Assembly: GCA_027297685.1 (NCBI GenBank)
Contig: JAPUHN010000288.1
Span: 1-39,048 of the forward strand
Direction: 5' to 3'
DNA from: Alphaproteobacteria bacterium
GTDB lineage: Bacteria; Pseudomonadota; Alphaproteobacteria; UBA6615
Length of the DNA: 39,048 bases
The translations under genes were made by a program, and so were the position numbers. The notes below the pieces were generated by a model, which saw only the letters and a list, made by a program, of their open reading frames with translations, was not told where the DNA came from and did no database searches. Each line of letters starts with the position of its first letter. Positions within the stretch are counted from its first letter, which is position 1. Below are positions 32,240 through 39,048 of this stretch, in pieces.

Positions 32240-32749
32240 ATGAAAAGAAAAGCGCTTAAGGATTTGGAATTTGGCAAAGGGGATTTTGTTGTTTACCCGA
32301 CGCACGGCGTCGGCAAGGTAACCGGTGTCGAGGAACGTGAAATTGCCGGCCAGAAGCTGCAACTGTTTGTTGTCAGCTTCGAAAAAGAACGAATGACTTT
32401 GCGGGTTCCCATCGAGAAGGTTAAGGAATCCGGCCTGCGGAAGCTCTCCAGCGGTAAAGTGATCGATACTGCGCTCAAGACCTTGAAGGGTCGCGTGCGC
32501 GTTAAACGGACGATGTGGAGCCGGCGGGCCCAGGAATACGAAGCAAAGATAAATTCGGGCGACCCGGTCGCGATCGCCGAAGTGGTGCGCGATCTCCATC
32601 GCAACGCCGATCAACCTGACCAGTCATACTCCGAACGCCAGATGTATCAGGCGGCGCTCGAACGATTGGCCCGCGAGTTGGCAGCGGTCGAACAGGTCGA
32701 GCACGAGGCGGCGGTCGATAAATTGGAAACGCTTCTGAGTGCGGCCTAA
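32240..32749 (+). CDS. carD: CarD/CdnL-family RNA polymerase-binding regulator
   Basis: A 169-residue protein. The N-terminal Tudor-like RNA-polymerase-interaction domain (FGKGDFVVYPTHGVGKVTGV, then EFV-type strands, residues about 10-70) is followed by a helical domain containing the basic tryptophan motif RTMWSRRAQEYEAKI that stabilises the open promoter complex. Relatives (CdnL, mycobacterial CarD) are essential or growth-critical activators of rRNA and housekeeping promoters. It is followed by a very strong terminator. Confidence 0.93.
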   Translation: MKRKALKDLEFGKGDFVVYPTHGVGKVTGVEEREIAGQKLQLFVVSFEKERMTLRVPIEKVKESGLRKLSSGKVIDTALKTLKGRVRVKRTMWSRRAQEYEAKINSGDPVAIAEVVRDLHRNADQPDQSYSERQMYQAALERLARELAAVEQVEHEAAVDKLETLLSAA

Positions 32750-32793
32750 TTTACTCGGGCAGGATATTGCGTTAGCGCTCCATCGTGAATGAC

Positions 32794-32827
32794 GGCCGGG
32801 CACGGACACCGTGCCCGGCCTTTTCTT
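32794..32827 (+). terminator. Strong rho-independent terminator after carD
   Basis: A perfect 12-bp GC-rich stem (GGCCGGGCACGG with its complement at 32809-32820), a three-base ACA loop and a TTTTCTT tail. It lies 44 bp downstream of the carD stop. Confidence 0.93.
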
Positions 32828-32909
32828 CGCTGAAATTTAACCCGGCTGACGAAACAAGCTTGCGGCGACGCGGGCGCTTGATTCATGGTCTGGCACTGAG
32901 GCCAACCCC

Positions 32910-33737
32910 ATGTCGCACCCGCTCGTCGATACCGATAAGATTTCTGTGTTGCGCCACCCGCAACGGGTGTGGGCAGTTGCGTCTGTGCACGGCGAAGCCG
33001 GCAAACTAGCCCGTTTGCATCAGGAAATTGCACAGCGCTATCGGCCGGGCGACCGCCTCGTCTATTTGGGTAACATCTTGGGCCGGGGTGGAAATCCGGT
33101 CGACGCTGTCGATCACTTGCTGGCGTTCCGGTGCGCTGTTATCGGCATGCAAGGAATGTTTGTTGGCGATGTCGCCATTCTGCGCGGCGCCCAGGAAGAG
33201 ATGTGGCAGAAGTTGCTGCAACTGCAATTGGCGCTTAACCCGGCCGAAGTTTTGACTTGGATGCTTGACCAAGGCGTCGATGCTACGCTGACGGCATATG
33301 GCGGCAACGCGGCCGACGGTCTTGCCGCGGCGCGCTCCGGCGCGCCGGCATGCGCAAGATGGACGGCAACACTACGCGACGCAGTGCACGCGCGCACCGG
33401 CCATACGCATTTCTTGTCGGCGTTGCGCCGGGCCGCGGTAACCGAGCCTCGCGCGAGCGACGGCGCCGCATTGTTGTTCGTAAACGCCGGCCTTGATGTA
33501 AGCCGTCCGCTGGCGACACAGAAGGACAGTTATTGGTGGCCTTCGGCGGACTTCGATCGAATAAACGAACCCTATGGAGATTTCGCGCGAATTGTCCGCG
33601 GCTTCGACAAGCAGGCGGCCGGTCTGACCGAAGGATTGTTCACCGTCAGTGTCGACGGCGGTGCGGGCCGGGGCGGCGCCTTGCTGGCGATTTGCCTCGA
33701 TGCCGCGGGCGCCGTTGTCGAAACGCTGGAAGCGTAA
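32910..33737 (+). CDS. Metallophosphoesterase-fold protein lacking the metal ligands (predicted pseudo-phosphatase)
   Basis: A 275-residue protein whose layout follows PPP-type serine/threonine phosphatases. The active-site motifs are altered. GDxHG is here ASVHGEAGKL, GDxxDRG is GNILGRGGN, GNHE is GMQGMF, the HAG after the core is NAG (LFVNAGLDVSRPL), and the later VHGHTP is VRGFDK. Almost every metal-binding Asp, Asn and His is therefore gone, while the scaffold residues around them and a full-length frame remain. I infer a non-catalytic binding or regulatory protein. The start is ATG 32910. It stands alone after the carD terminator and is convergent with the M48 gene. Confidence 0.65.
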   Translation: MSHPLVDTDKISVLRHPQRVWAVASVHGEAGKLARLHQEIAQRYRPGDRLVYLGNILGRGGNPVDAVDHLLAFRCAVIGMQGMFVGDVAILRGAQEEMWQKLLQLQLALNPAEVLTWMLDQGVDATLTAYGGNAADGLAAARSGAPACARWTATLRDAVHARTGHTHFLSALRRAAVTEPRASDGAALLFVNAGLDVSRPLATQKDSYWWPSADFDRINEPYGDFARIVRGFDKQAAGLTEGLFTVSVDGGAGRGGALLAICLDAAGAVVETLEA

Positions 33738-33770
33738 AGGTCCACCTGTACACGGGTTGCCCGCGCGCCG

Positions 33771-35252
33771 CTATTCGACGACTACCTTAACCCGTTGATT
33801 GGCGAATGGCTGGGAATTCGGCGCCAAGCCATTCAGTACCCGAAACCATTCCTCTTTCGGGCCCGGCAGGGGAAACCCGCGCGATAATTGGGCCACGTTG
33901 CTTCCCGGCGCCACCGTCGGCGTCGTCACACGCCACGGTCTGAGATCGGCCTTTTCGCGTTCGGACAACCGGCGGAAACTGAAAGTTGTGCGCCGGAACG
34001 GCACGCTGAGCTGTTGTGTTGTCGCTGGCGGCGTGGCGAACATAAAGCGGTAGATTGTCTTCGGGCCGAAGCGGATGGCGACCAGACGCAGGTCGGCACT
34101 GCCGCCTTGTTGGGCGAGGCGTGTGGTGCCGGTTGCGGCATCCATACCATTTACATTAATGGCTTCGACGCCGCTCAGTTTGGCCGCCGGCGCCCAGGCT
34201 CCGGTCAGGTAAGACGTCATGCGGCCGCGATAGGTCTTGGTGTCGGCGCTGAACAATATCAGTGATTTGTTCGGCCCGCGGGCGATAACCTGCCGGGTTC
34301 CGTTTGCTAGATGAAAACCATCGGGCACCTCGAAACGAAAGCCGAGGATTTTATGCGCGAACACCCGACCTCTGACGAAACCCTGGCCGTCGGAATCGCC
34401 AAACACGATGCCATCGATGGCGTTGAGGTGGTCGATATTGCCAATCCGCGGATTGGAAACCGCCGTTATTTGCGCCGCCTTGGTTGCGGCGATAACACGG
34501 TCGCCGGTGCGCGGGTGGGTCGACAGGATATTGTAACGCGACGCGGGGTCTGGCAGGCCGCTGCTTTTTGCCTCGAGGGCGCTGTAGGCCTGTAACGACG
34601 ACAGGAACGAGGCCATCGATCCGGTCTCGTAGCCGGTGCGCGCCAGGTAGCGCACGCCCAGCTTGTCGGCCTCGAATTCCTGATCGCGCGAATAGCCTTG
34701 CAGATATACTGCGGCTCCCTGCTGACCCAATTGCGCCACGCCGCCCCCCGCCACGACACCGAGCAACGCCGTGCCGAGGCCGGCGACGATCGACGAGCTG
34801 TAGCGTTGCGCGCTGTGGCGCGCGGTCACATGGCCGATTTCGTGCGCCAGAACGCCGGCGAGCTCGGCTTCCGTATTAGCCAGCGCCAGCAAACCGCGGC
34901 TGATATAGACATAGCCGCCGGGAAGCGCGAATGCGTTAATCACGTCGCTGTCGAGCACCGTGAAGGTAAAATTGAGGTTCGGCAGGTCCGAATTGCGGGC
35001 GAGTTGTTGACCCACAGCGTTGACGTAGGCGCTCGCTCTGGCGTGGTCGTAGGCACCGCCGAACTCGGCCAAGATCTTGGGATGTTGCTCACGACCGACG
35101 CGCAGCTCGTCTGCCGGCGACATAAAGGCGGTAAAGCTCCGCTCACCGGTTGCCGGGTTTACCGAGCACGCCGCCAGCAGCAACGCCAGAGCCATGAGAA
35201 CGAGGTGGGTGGCGCGATTGTGTTGTCTCAACGATGGTGCTTCTGGTTTCAT
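33771..35252 (-). CDS. M48-family metallopeptidase lipoprotein
   Basis: A 493-residue zinc peptidase. A lipobox (LLAAC, Cys29) indicates a lipid-anchored periplasmic protein. The active site is HEIGH (His137, Glu138, His141) with the third ligand Glu194 in EFEADKLG, as in BepA/LoiP/YcaL-type outer-membrane quality-control proteases. After about residue 270 there is a C-terminal beta-rich domain, without the TPR repeats typical of BepA. Its start overlaps the stop of the upstream nuclease-like gene (ATGA), so the two are translationally coupled. Confidence 0.9.
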   Translation of the reverse strand: MKPEAPSLRQHNRATHLVLMALALLLAACSVNPATGERSFTAFMSPADELRVGREQHPKILAEFGGAYDHARASAYVNAVGQQLARNSDLPNLNFTFTVLDSDVINAFALPGGYVYISRGLLALANTEAELAGVLAHEIGHVTARHSAQRYSSSIVAGLGTALLGVVAGGGVAQLGQQGAAVYLQGYSRDQEFEADKLGVRYLARTGYETGSMASFLSSLQAYSALEAKSSGLPDPASRYNILSTHPRTGDRVIAATKAAQITAVSNPRIGNIDHLNAIDGIVFGDSDGQGFVRGRVFAHKILGFRFEVPDGFHLANGTRQVIARGPNKSLILFSADTKTYRGRMTSYLTGAWAPAAKLSGVEAINVNGMDAATGTTRLAQQGGSADLRLVAIRFGPKTIYRFMFATPPATTQQLSVPFRRTTFSFRRLSEREKADLRPWRVTTPTVAPGSNVAQLSRGFPLPGPKEEWFRVLNGLAPNSQPFANQRVKVVVE

Positions 35253-36067
35253 GGTTTAAGCACTTCGATCTGTTCGGGGTGGGTCACTTCGATCATCGGG
35301 CCGTTGCTCCATCTTAACCAGCCGCGCACCCGAACGCGACGGCCGGCATAGTCTTGCGGAATAATTCCGCTGCTCGCGAAGGATTTCAAGTTCCGGCTCG
35401 AAATAGAGATGGTGAAGTCGGTACGATAATCCTCATCAAAATTCAAATATGCCCGCCCGCGGACGATCGCCGTTTCCAGAACCCGGCCTTCGACCAGCGA
35501 GAACCGGCCGGTATGGTCGGGCGCGGCCGCGGTATCGAGGATTGCGTAGTAGGGGTGCCGCCAGATCCCTTGGGATGCGTTGCGCGCCGCCCCTTCTGCC
35601 TCCAGCATGCGGCCGACCAGGCTGCGATTGTCGGCAAAACTATAGACCCGCGCGAAGCCCAGCTCGAGCAGGCTTCCCTGTACCCACAAACCGTCGTCGG
35701 TGAACAGGTGCGCCAGTTCCCTGCCGTACCGGTCCTGCCGCTGCCCGCCATAGCCCAACGTTATGCGCCGTCCCAGGACCAGCTCGGTCAAGGCCTGTTT
35801 TGCTTCGTCGGCGAGCGGCCATTTCTCGAAATTCACCCGGCCGAGGGGTAACTTCGGCGCCTGAATGCCGACCAAGCGGACCTGGCGGCCGCCATCGAGT
35901 ATTACCGTGTCGCCGTCGACCACTTCGAGCACCACCGCGCTATCGCCGAGGCTAAGTCCGGCAAAGTCGTGCGGCAGCCCGTCGGCCGCGCTTGCGGGAA
36001 CGGGCGCGGAGAGCGCCAGCAGTACGATCAGGTGCAGGGCCAGAAATAGTGGGCGCGGCGGTTTCAT
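35249..36067 (-). CDS. Thermonuclease (SNase)-fold exported protein with altered active site
   Basis: A 272-residue protein with a signal peptide (cleavage near SAA, residue 28) and an SNase-like OB fold from about residue 44 (VVLEVVDGDTVILDGGRQVRL). Against staphylococcal nuclease, Asp21 (here Asp53), Arg35 (Arg64) and Arg87 (Arg116 in DRYGRE) are kept. The Ca ligand Asp40 is Gln69 and the general base Glu43 is Lys72 (GIQAPKL instead of a GIDAPE type). A second beta-rich region follows from about 190. It may bind but not cut nucleic acid. The ATG at 36067 gives the signal peptide; the frame extends to 36160. It is coupled to the M48 gene by a 4-bp overlap. Confidence 0.8.
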   Translation of the reverse strand: MKPPRPLFLALHLIVLLALSAPVPASAADGLPHDFAGLSLGDSAVVLEVVDGDTVILDGGRQVRLVGIQAPKLPLGRVNFEKWPLADEAKQALTELVLGRRITLGYGGQRQDRYGRELAHLFTDDGLWVQGSLLELGFARVYSFADNRSLVGRMLEAEGAARNASQGIWRHPYYAILDTAAAPDHTGRFSLVEGRVLETAIVRGRAYLNFDEDYRTDFTISISSRNLKSFASSGIIPQDYAGRRVRVRGWLRWSNGPMIEVTHPEQIEVLKP

Positions 36068-36105
36068 AGGCCTATTATATCGCGTTAATGCAGATATTCC
36101 GGCCG

Positions 36106-36131
36106 CTGATTGTGGCCACCGATTGTGGCCA
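36106..36131. repeat. Tandem 13-bp repeat between the nuclease-like and pip genes
   Basis: CTGATTGTGGCCA (36106-36118) is followed directly by CCGATTGTGGCCA (36119-36131), differing at one base; each copy ends in the palindrome TGGCCA. It lies in the 119-bp gap between divergent genes and could be a regulator binding site. Confidence 0.6.
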
Positions 36132-36135
36132 TAGG

Positions 36136-36164
36136 TTGACATCGTGAGCGGTCGCGGCACTCTA
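36136..36164 (+). promoter_or_regulatory. Candidate promoter of the pip operon
   Basis: A perfect -35 hexamer TTGACA (36136-36141) lies about 50 bp before the pip start and directly after the tandem repeat. The -10 element (TCTAGC-like at 36161, spacing 19) is poor, so this is tentative. Confidence 0.3.
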
Positions 36165-36189
36165 GCGCGCCGATTGAGAGGAAGCGTTG

Positions 36190-37137
36190 GTGCGCAGAGA
36201 ATTATTTCCTGAAATTACGCCTTATGAAACAGGTGTTTTGCCGCTCGATGGCGAGCATGTGATGTATTGGGAGCAATCGGGCAATCCCACCGGCGCCCCG
36301 GTGCTTTTCTTGCATGGCGGCCCCGGGGCGGGAACCACGCCGACCCACCGGCGGTTTTTCGATCCCGTCCGCTATCGAATTGTCCTGTTCGATCAGCGCG
36401 GTGCGGGAAAATCGACCCCCAGCGCATCGATCGAGGACAATACCACCCAGCATTTGATTTCCGACATCGAACGCTTGCGCGAAGCCCTTGCCATCGAACA
36501 ATGGCTGATCTTCGGCGGCTCGTGGGGCAGCACGCTGGGGTTGGCGTATGCCCAAGCGCACTCCGAACGGTGCCGCGGGCTGATCATGCGTGGGATATTT
36601 TTGTGCGGGGACGAGGAAGTCGACTGGTTCATGCGCGGCATGGGCCGGTTCTTTCCCGAGGCGTGGCGCAAATTCGCCGAAGCCGTTCCCGAGGCTGAGC
36701 GCGATGAATTGCTCACCGCCTACCGGCGTCGTTTGGATAGCACAGACCCAGATGTGAGCGTCCCGGCGGCGCGGGCCTGGGCCTCCTATGAGGCTACTTG
36801 CTCGACATTACGGCCCAACGGCCATGCGGTCGTGGCGATGAGCGAACCCGCCAGCGCATTGGCGTTGGCGCGGCTCGAGGCGCATTATTTGGCGCACAGA
36901 GCGTTCCTGCAAGACGGCGCCTTGCTCGCCAACATCGACGCCATTCGTCATTTGCCCGCCGTCATCGTGCAAGGCCGTTACGATATGGTCTGTCCGCCCA
37001 CCACCGCCGACCGGCTGGCCACCGCGTGGCCCGAGGCGCGCTTTGAAATTATCGCCGACGCGGGCCATTCGGCGCTCGAGCCGGGCATCCGGGCGGCGCT
37101 GCTGAAGGCGACCGAAATGATGAAGCAAACATCGTGA
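36190..37137 (+). CDS. pip: Proline iminopeptidase (prolyl aminopeptidase)
   Basis: An alpha/beta hydrolase of about 315 residues that removes N-terminal proline from peptides. It has oxyanion motif HGGPGAG, DQRGAGKS, the nucleophile GGSWGS (Ser near 111), an acid in GRYDMVCP and the catalytic His in DAGHSA. A helical cap lies between about 135 and 220. The start is uncertain between TTG 36187 and GTG 36190; the GAGAGGAAG site fits GTG better. It overlaps the SDR start by 4 bp (GTGA) and so heads a pip-SDR-folB operon. Confidence 0.92.
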   Translation: MRRELFPEITPYETGVLPLDGEHVMYWEQSGNPTGAPVLFLHGGPGAGTTPTHRRFFDPVRYRIVLFDQRGAGKSTPSASIEDNTTQHLISDIERLREALAIEQWLIFGGSWGSTLGLAYAQAHSERCRGLIMRGIFLCGDEEVDWFMRGMGRFFPEAWRKFAEAVPEAERDELLTAYRRRLDSTDPDVSVPAARAWASYEATCSTLRPNGHAVVAMSEPASALALARLEAHYLAHRAFLQDGALLANIDAIRHLPAVIVQGRYDMVCPPTTADRLATAWPEARFEIIADAGHSALEPGIRAALLKATEMMKQTS

Positions 37138-37940
37138 CCTCGCCAACATCAGCGCGCGGCGCTCTGGTAACCGGCGCGGCGCAACGGATCGGCCGGGCGA
37201 TCGCACTGGGTTTGGCCGATGACGGTTGGCACGCGGTCGTCCACTACCACCGCTCGGGCGAGGCCGCCGCAGAAACCGTCGCCGCCATCGAAGGTGGGGG
37301 CGGACAGGCAACCGCGATCGCCGCCGACTTGTCGGACCCGGCTGCCGCGGCCCGGCTGGTGGTGGCGGCGGTCGAGGCCACCGGCGGGCTCGGCTGTCTG
37401 GTCAACAACGCATCGATGTTCGCCGCCGACGATATCGCATCGGTAAGCGCCGCCGGCTTCGATGCCATGATGGCGGTTAATTTGCGCGCGCCGGTTTTGC
37501 TGTCGCGCGCCTTCGCCGAGGCCCTGCTCGATGGCGCGGCGGGGGTGATCGTCAACCTTCTCGACCAGAAATTGGTCAATCCGAACCCGGATTTCCTGTC
37601 CTACACTCTATCGAAATATGGTCTTGGCGGGCTTACCACGACGCTGGCAATGGCACTGGGGCCGCGCATTCGCGTGTGCGGCGTGGCCCCCGGATTGACC
37701 CTGCCGAGCGCCGATCAGACGCCCGATCAGTTCGCCGCCGCCCATCGCCGAACGCCGCTGGGGCGGGGCGCTACGGTGGCCGACATCGCCGGCGCGGTGC
37801 GCTATCTGGTCTCCGCGGTTGCCGTAACCGGCGAAGTGGTGTTGGTTGACGGCGGCCAGCATCTTGCCGGTAGCGCGCGAGATGTCATGTTTATGCCACC
37901 CGGTAATGGCCCAACCGGTGACAACGGGGACGCAACGTAA
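37134..37940 (+). CDS. SDR oxidoreductase, pteridine reductase (PTR1/FolM)-like
   Basis: A 268-residue short-chain reductase. TGAAQRIG (13-20) and VVHYHRS (35-41) match the NADPH-binding elements of trypanosomatid PTR1. The catalytic set is Asp144-Tyr157-Lys161 (VNLLDQKLVNPN, SYTLSK) instead of Ser-Tyr-Lys, again the PTR1/FolM pattern. The GVAPGLTLPSADQT segment is also PTR1-like. It probably reduces dihydropterin or dihydrofolate, and this is supported by folB lying 2 bp downstream. The start is GTG 37134, coupled to the pip stop. Confidence 0.82.
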   Translation: MTSPTSARGALVTGAAQRIGRAIALGLADDGWHAVVHYHRSGEAAAETVAAIEGGGGQATAIAADLSDPAAAARLVVAAVEATGGLGCLVNNASMFAADDIASVSAAGFDAMMAVNLRAPVLLSRAFAEALLDGAAGVIVNLLDQKLVNPNPDFLSYTLSKYGLGGLTTTLAMALGPRIRVCGVAPGLTLPSADQTPDQFAAAHRRTPLGRGATVADIAGAVRYLVSAVAVTGEVVLVDGGQHLAGSARDVMFMPPGNGPTGDNGDAT

Positions 37941-37942
37941 CC

Positions 37943-38365
37943 ATGACGACAGCTTCTGTCCCGGAGATCGACCCGGTTGAGCACCGTCTGCTCGAGCGCC
38001 AGTCCTCGATCCGCAAGATATTTTTCCGCGATTTGGAAATCCAGGCCCATATCGGCATCAACGATTCCGAGCAGGGACGTTCGCAGAACGTGCGGGTCAA
38101 TATCACGCTCTACATGGCGCCCGGCGAGCGGCCCCAGCGCGACAGCATCGCCGAAGTGTTTAACTATGATCAGGTGCGCGACGCCATCCACCGATTGATC
38201 GACGGCCGTCATATCAATCTGCAGGAAACCCTGGTCGAGGAAATTGCCGATTTGTGCTTTGGTTTCGATGCCGTCGTTGCGGTGCGGGTATCGAGCGAGA
38301 AAACCGATGTCTATGACGATTGCGCCAGCGTCGGCAGCGAGGTCGTGCGGCTGCGCGAAGTGTGA
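37943..38365 (+). CDS. folB: Dihydroneopterin aldolase
   Basis: A 140-residue folate-pathway enzyme that converts 7,8-dihydroneopterin to 6-hydroxymethyldihydropterin and glycolaldehyde. It has IFFRDLEIQAHIGINDSEQGRSQNVRVNITL at about 26-56, FNYDQVRDAIHRLI, and the substrate-binding/catalytic region INLQETLVEEIADLCF with the conserved Glu. An N-terminal extension of about 22 residues precedes the fold. It starts 2 bp after the SDR stop. No folP or folK is in view, though they may be elsewhere. Confidence 0.9.
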   Translation: MTTASVPEIDPVEHRLLERQSSIRKIFFRDLEIQAHIGINDSEQGRSQNVRVNITLYMAPGERPQRDSIAEVFNYDQVRDAIHRLIDGRHINLQETLVEEIADLCFGFDAVVAVRVSSEKTDVYDDCASVGSEVVRLREV

Positions 38366-38389
38366 TCGAACGATGGGGGGAGAAACGAC

Positions 38390-39048
38390 ATGAGCATCGA
38401 TTGGCCGACCGACCGGATTGACTACTCACCGATCCACGAGCGTCCGCCTTTGCCGTTGCCCGGCGGCGCCAGGGTCGTGGTGTGGCCGTGCGTCAATGTC
38501 GAGAACTGGGTGATCGACCAGCCGATGCCGCGCACCGTGGTCAGCCCGCCAGGCGGGGCCGAGAAGAGCGTGCCCGATATTCCCAATTGGGCCTGGCACG
38601 AATACGGTCAGCGGGTCGCGTTTTGGCGGCTGAAAAAGATTTTCGACGAGTTCGGCGTCGCCGCCTCGCTGGTCATGAACGGCACGGTCTGCGACGTTTA
38701 TCCGCAGATCGTCGACGCCTGCCTGGCGTCGGGCTGGGACCTGGTCGGCCATGGCTGGATCCAGCGGGCGCTGCCGGCGGTGCCCGACCAGCGCGAGATG
38801 ATCGACCGCGTCTTCAAGCGCCTCGAGGAATATTCCGGACGGCCGCCCAAGGGCTGGCTCGGTCCGGCGCTGGCCGAGACCCACGACACCGTGGACTGGC
38901 TGCACGAGGCCGGCTTCGAATACGTCGCCGACTGGGTGCTCGACGACCAGCCGGTCGACCTGCGCACCAAGCACGGCACGCTGGTTGGCCTGCCCTACAC
39001 GCAAGAGCTCAACGATCTGGCGATGCTGCTGATCCAGGGCCACCGGTC
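38390..39048 (+). CDS. Polysaccharide deacetylase/allantoinase PuuE-like protein (partial, runs off the end)
   Basis: 219 codons are visible without a stop. The start is ATG 38390 with GGGGGAG eight bases upstream. The sequence follows the PuuE-type branch of the NodB/polysaccharide deacetylase fold: an N-terminal segment with RVVVWPCVNVENW, WAWHEYGQRVAFWRL, then FGVAASLVMNGTVCDVYPQI and GWDLVGHGWIQRALP. In classical deacetylases the first motif is a D-D pair; here an N-V-E pattern replaces it, as in metal-independent allantoinase-like members. Substrate is uncertain. It lies 25 bp after folB and may belong to the same transcript. Confidence 0.8.
   Translation, partial: MSIDWPTDRIDYSPIHERPPLPLPGGARVVVWPCVNVENWVIDQPMPRTVVSPPGGAEKSVPDIPNWAWHEYGQRVAFWRLKKIFDEFGVAASLVMNGTVCDVYPQIVDACLASGWDLVGHGWIQRALPAVPDQREMIDRVFKRLEEYSGRPPKGWLGPALAETHDTVDWLHEAGFEYVADWVLDDQPVDLRTKHGTLVGLPYTQELNDLAMLLIQGHR

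Noticed and set aside
1-39048. CRISPR array, prophage, toxin-antitoxin pair, defence island, tRNA or rRNA
   Set aside because: No regularly spaced repeats, phage or recombinase genes, paired small toxin/antitoxin frames or cloverleaf-like sequences were seen on either strand.

Overview
The window is a GC-rich stretch of bacterial chromosome, most likely from an alphaproteobacterium, perhaps Rhodospirillales-like (inference). Supporting signs are an IalB-family gene beside rlmN, a system I cytochrome c maturation cluster (ccmABC, ccmDEFGHI), a Suv3-type helicase followed by an S4-domain gene, fdxA next to carD, an scoAB CoA transferase pair, and a DUF1127 gene divergent from a LysR regulator. 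I see no integrase, transposase, prophage, CRISPR array, rRNA or tRNA. Most of the window is core metabolism and protein or cofactor biogenesis.

Layout. Positions 1-3.9 kb hold a partial rlmN, an ialB-like gene, a SPOUT RNA methyltransferase, a quinone oxidoreductase and a SAM methyltransferase. Positions 3.9-7.6 kb hold two EamA-type transporters on either side of the ketoacid CoA-transferase genes scoA/scoB, plus a short EamA-like remnant. Positions 7.7-12.1 kb carry a flavin monooxygenase, an internally deleted alpha/beta hydrolase remnant, an unrecognised protein, an HSD10-like dehydrogenase, a pterin dehydratase, a small zincin and a CBS protein. Positions 12.2-20.1 kb are the ccm cluster on the minus strand, split into ccmA-B-C plus a cytochrome c gene and then ccmD-E-F-G-H-I. 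Together these export heme (CcmABCD), carry it covalently (CcmE) and ligate it to reduced apocytochrome (CcmFGHI).

Positions 20.2-21.7 kb form a regulatory module: a LysR gene diverges from a small DUF1127 gene. The DUF1127 gene is followed by two tandem stem-loops with C-rich loops, the second ending in a U tract. This resembles the alphaproteobacterial CcsR/'cuckoo' small RNAs and is the most interesting item here. Positions 21.7-28.0 kb hold a cytochrome b561, aconitase A, a DUF1223 protein and htpG, which has a convincing RpoH-type promoter. Positions 28.1-32.8 kb hold the Suv3-like helicase, an HslR-like S4 protein, a TerB-like protein, fdxA and carD, closed by a strong terminator. Positions 32.9-36.1 kb contain a phosphatase-fold protein that has lost its metal ligands, an M48 lipoprotein peptidase and a nuclease-fold protein with altered catalytic positions. 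Positions 36.2-39.0 kb hold a proline iminopeptidase, a pteridine-reductase-like SDR and folB in one tight operon, followed by a polysaccharide deacetylase-like gene that runs off the end.

Two pterin-related loci (PTR1-like SDR with folB, and a PCD/PhhB dehydratase) lie in the same window. All calls come from reading the translated sequence. No database search or structure prediction was run.
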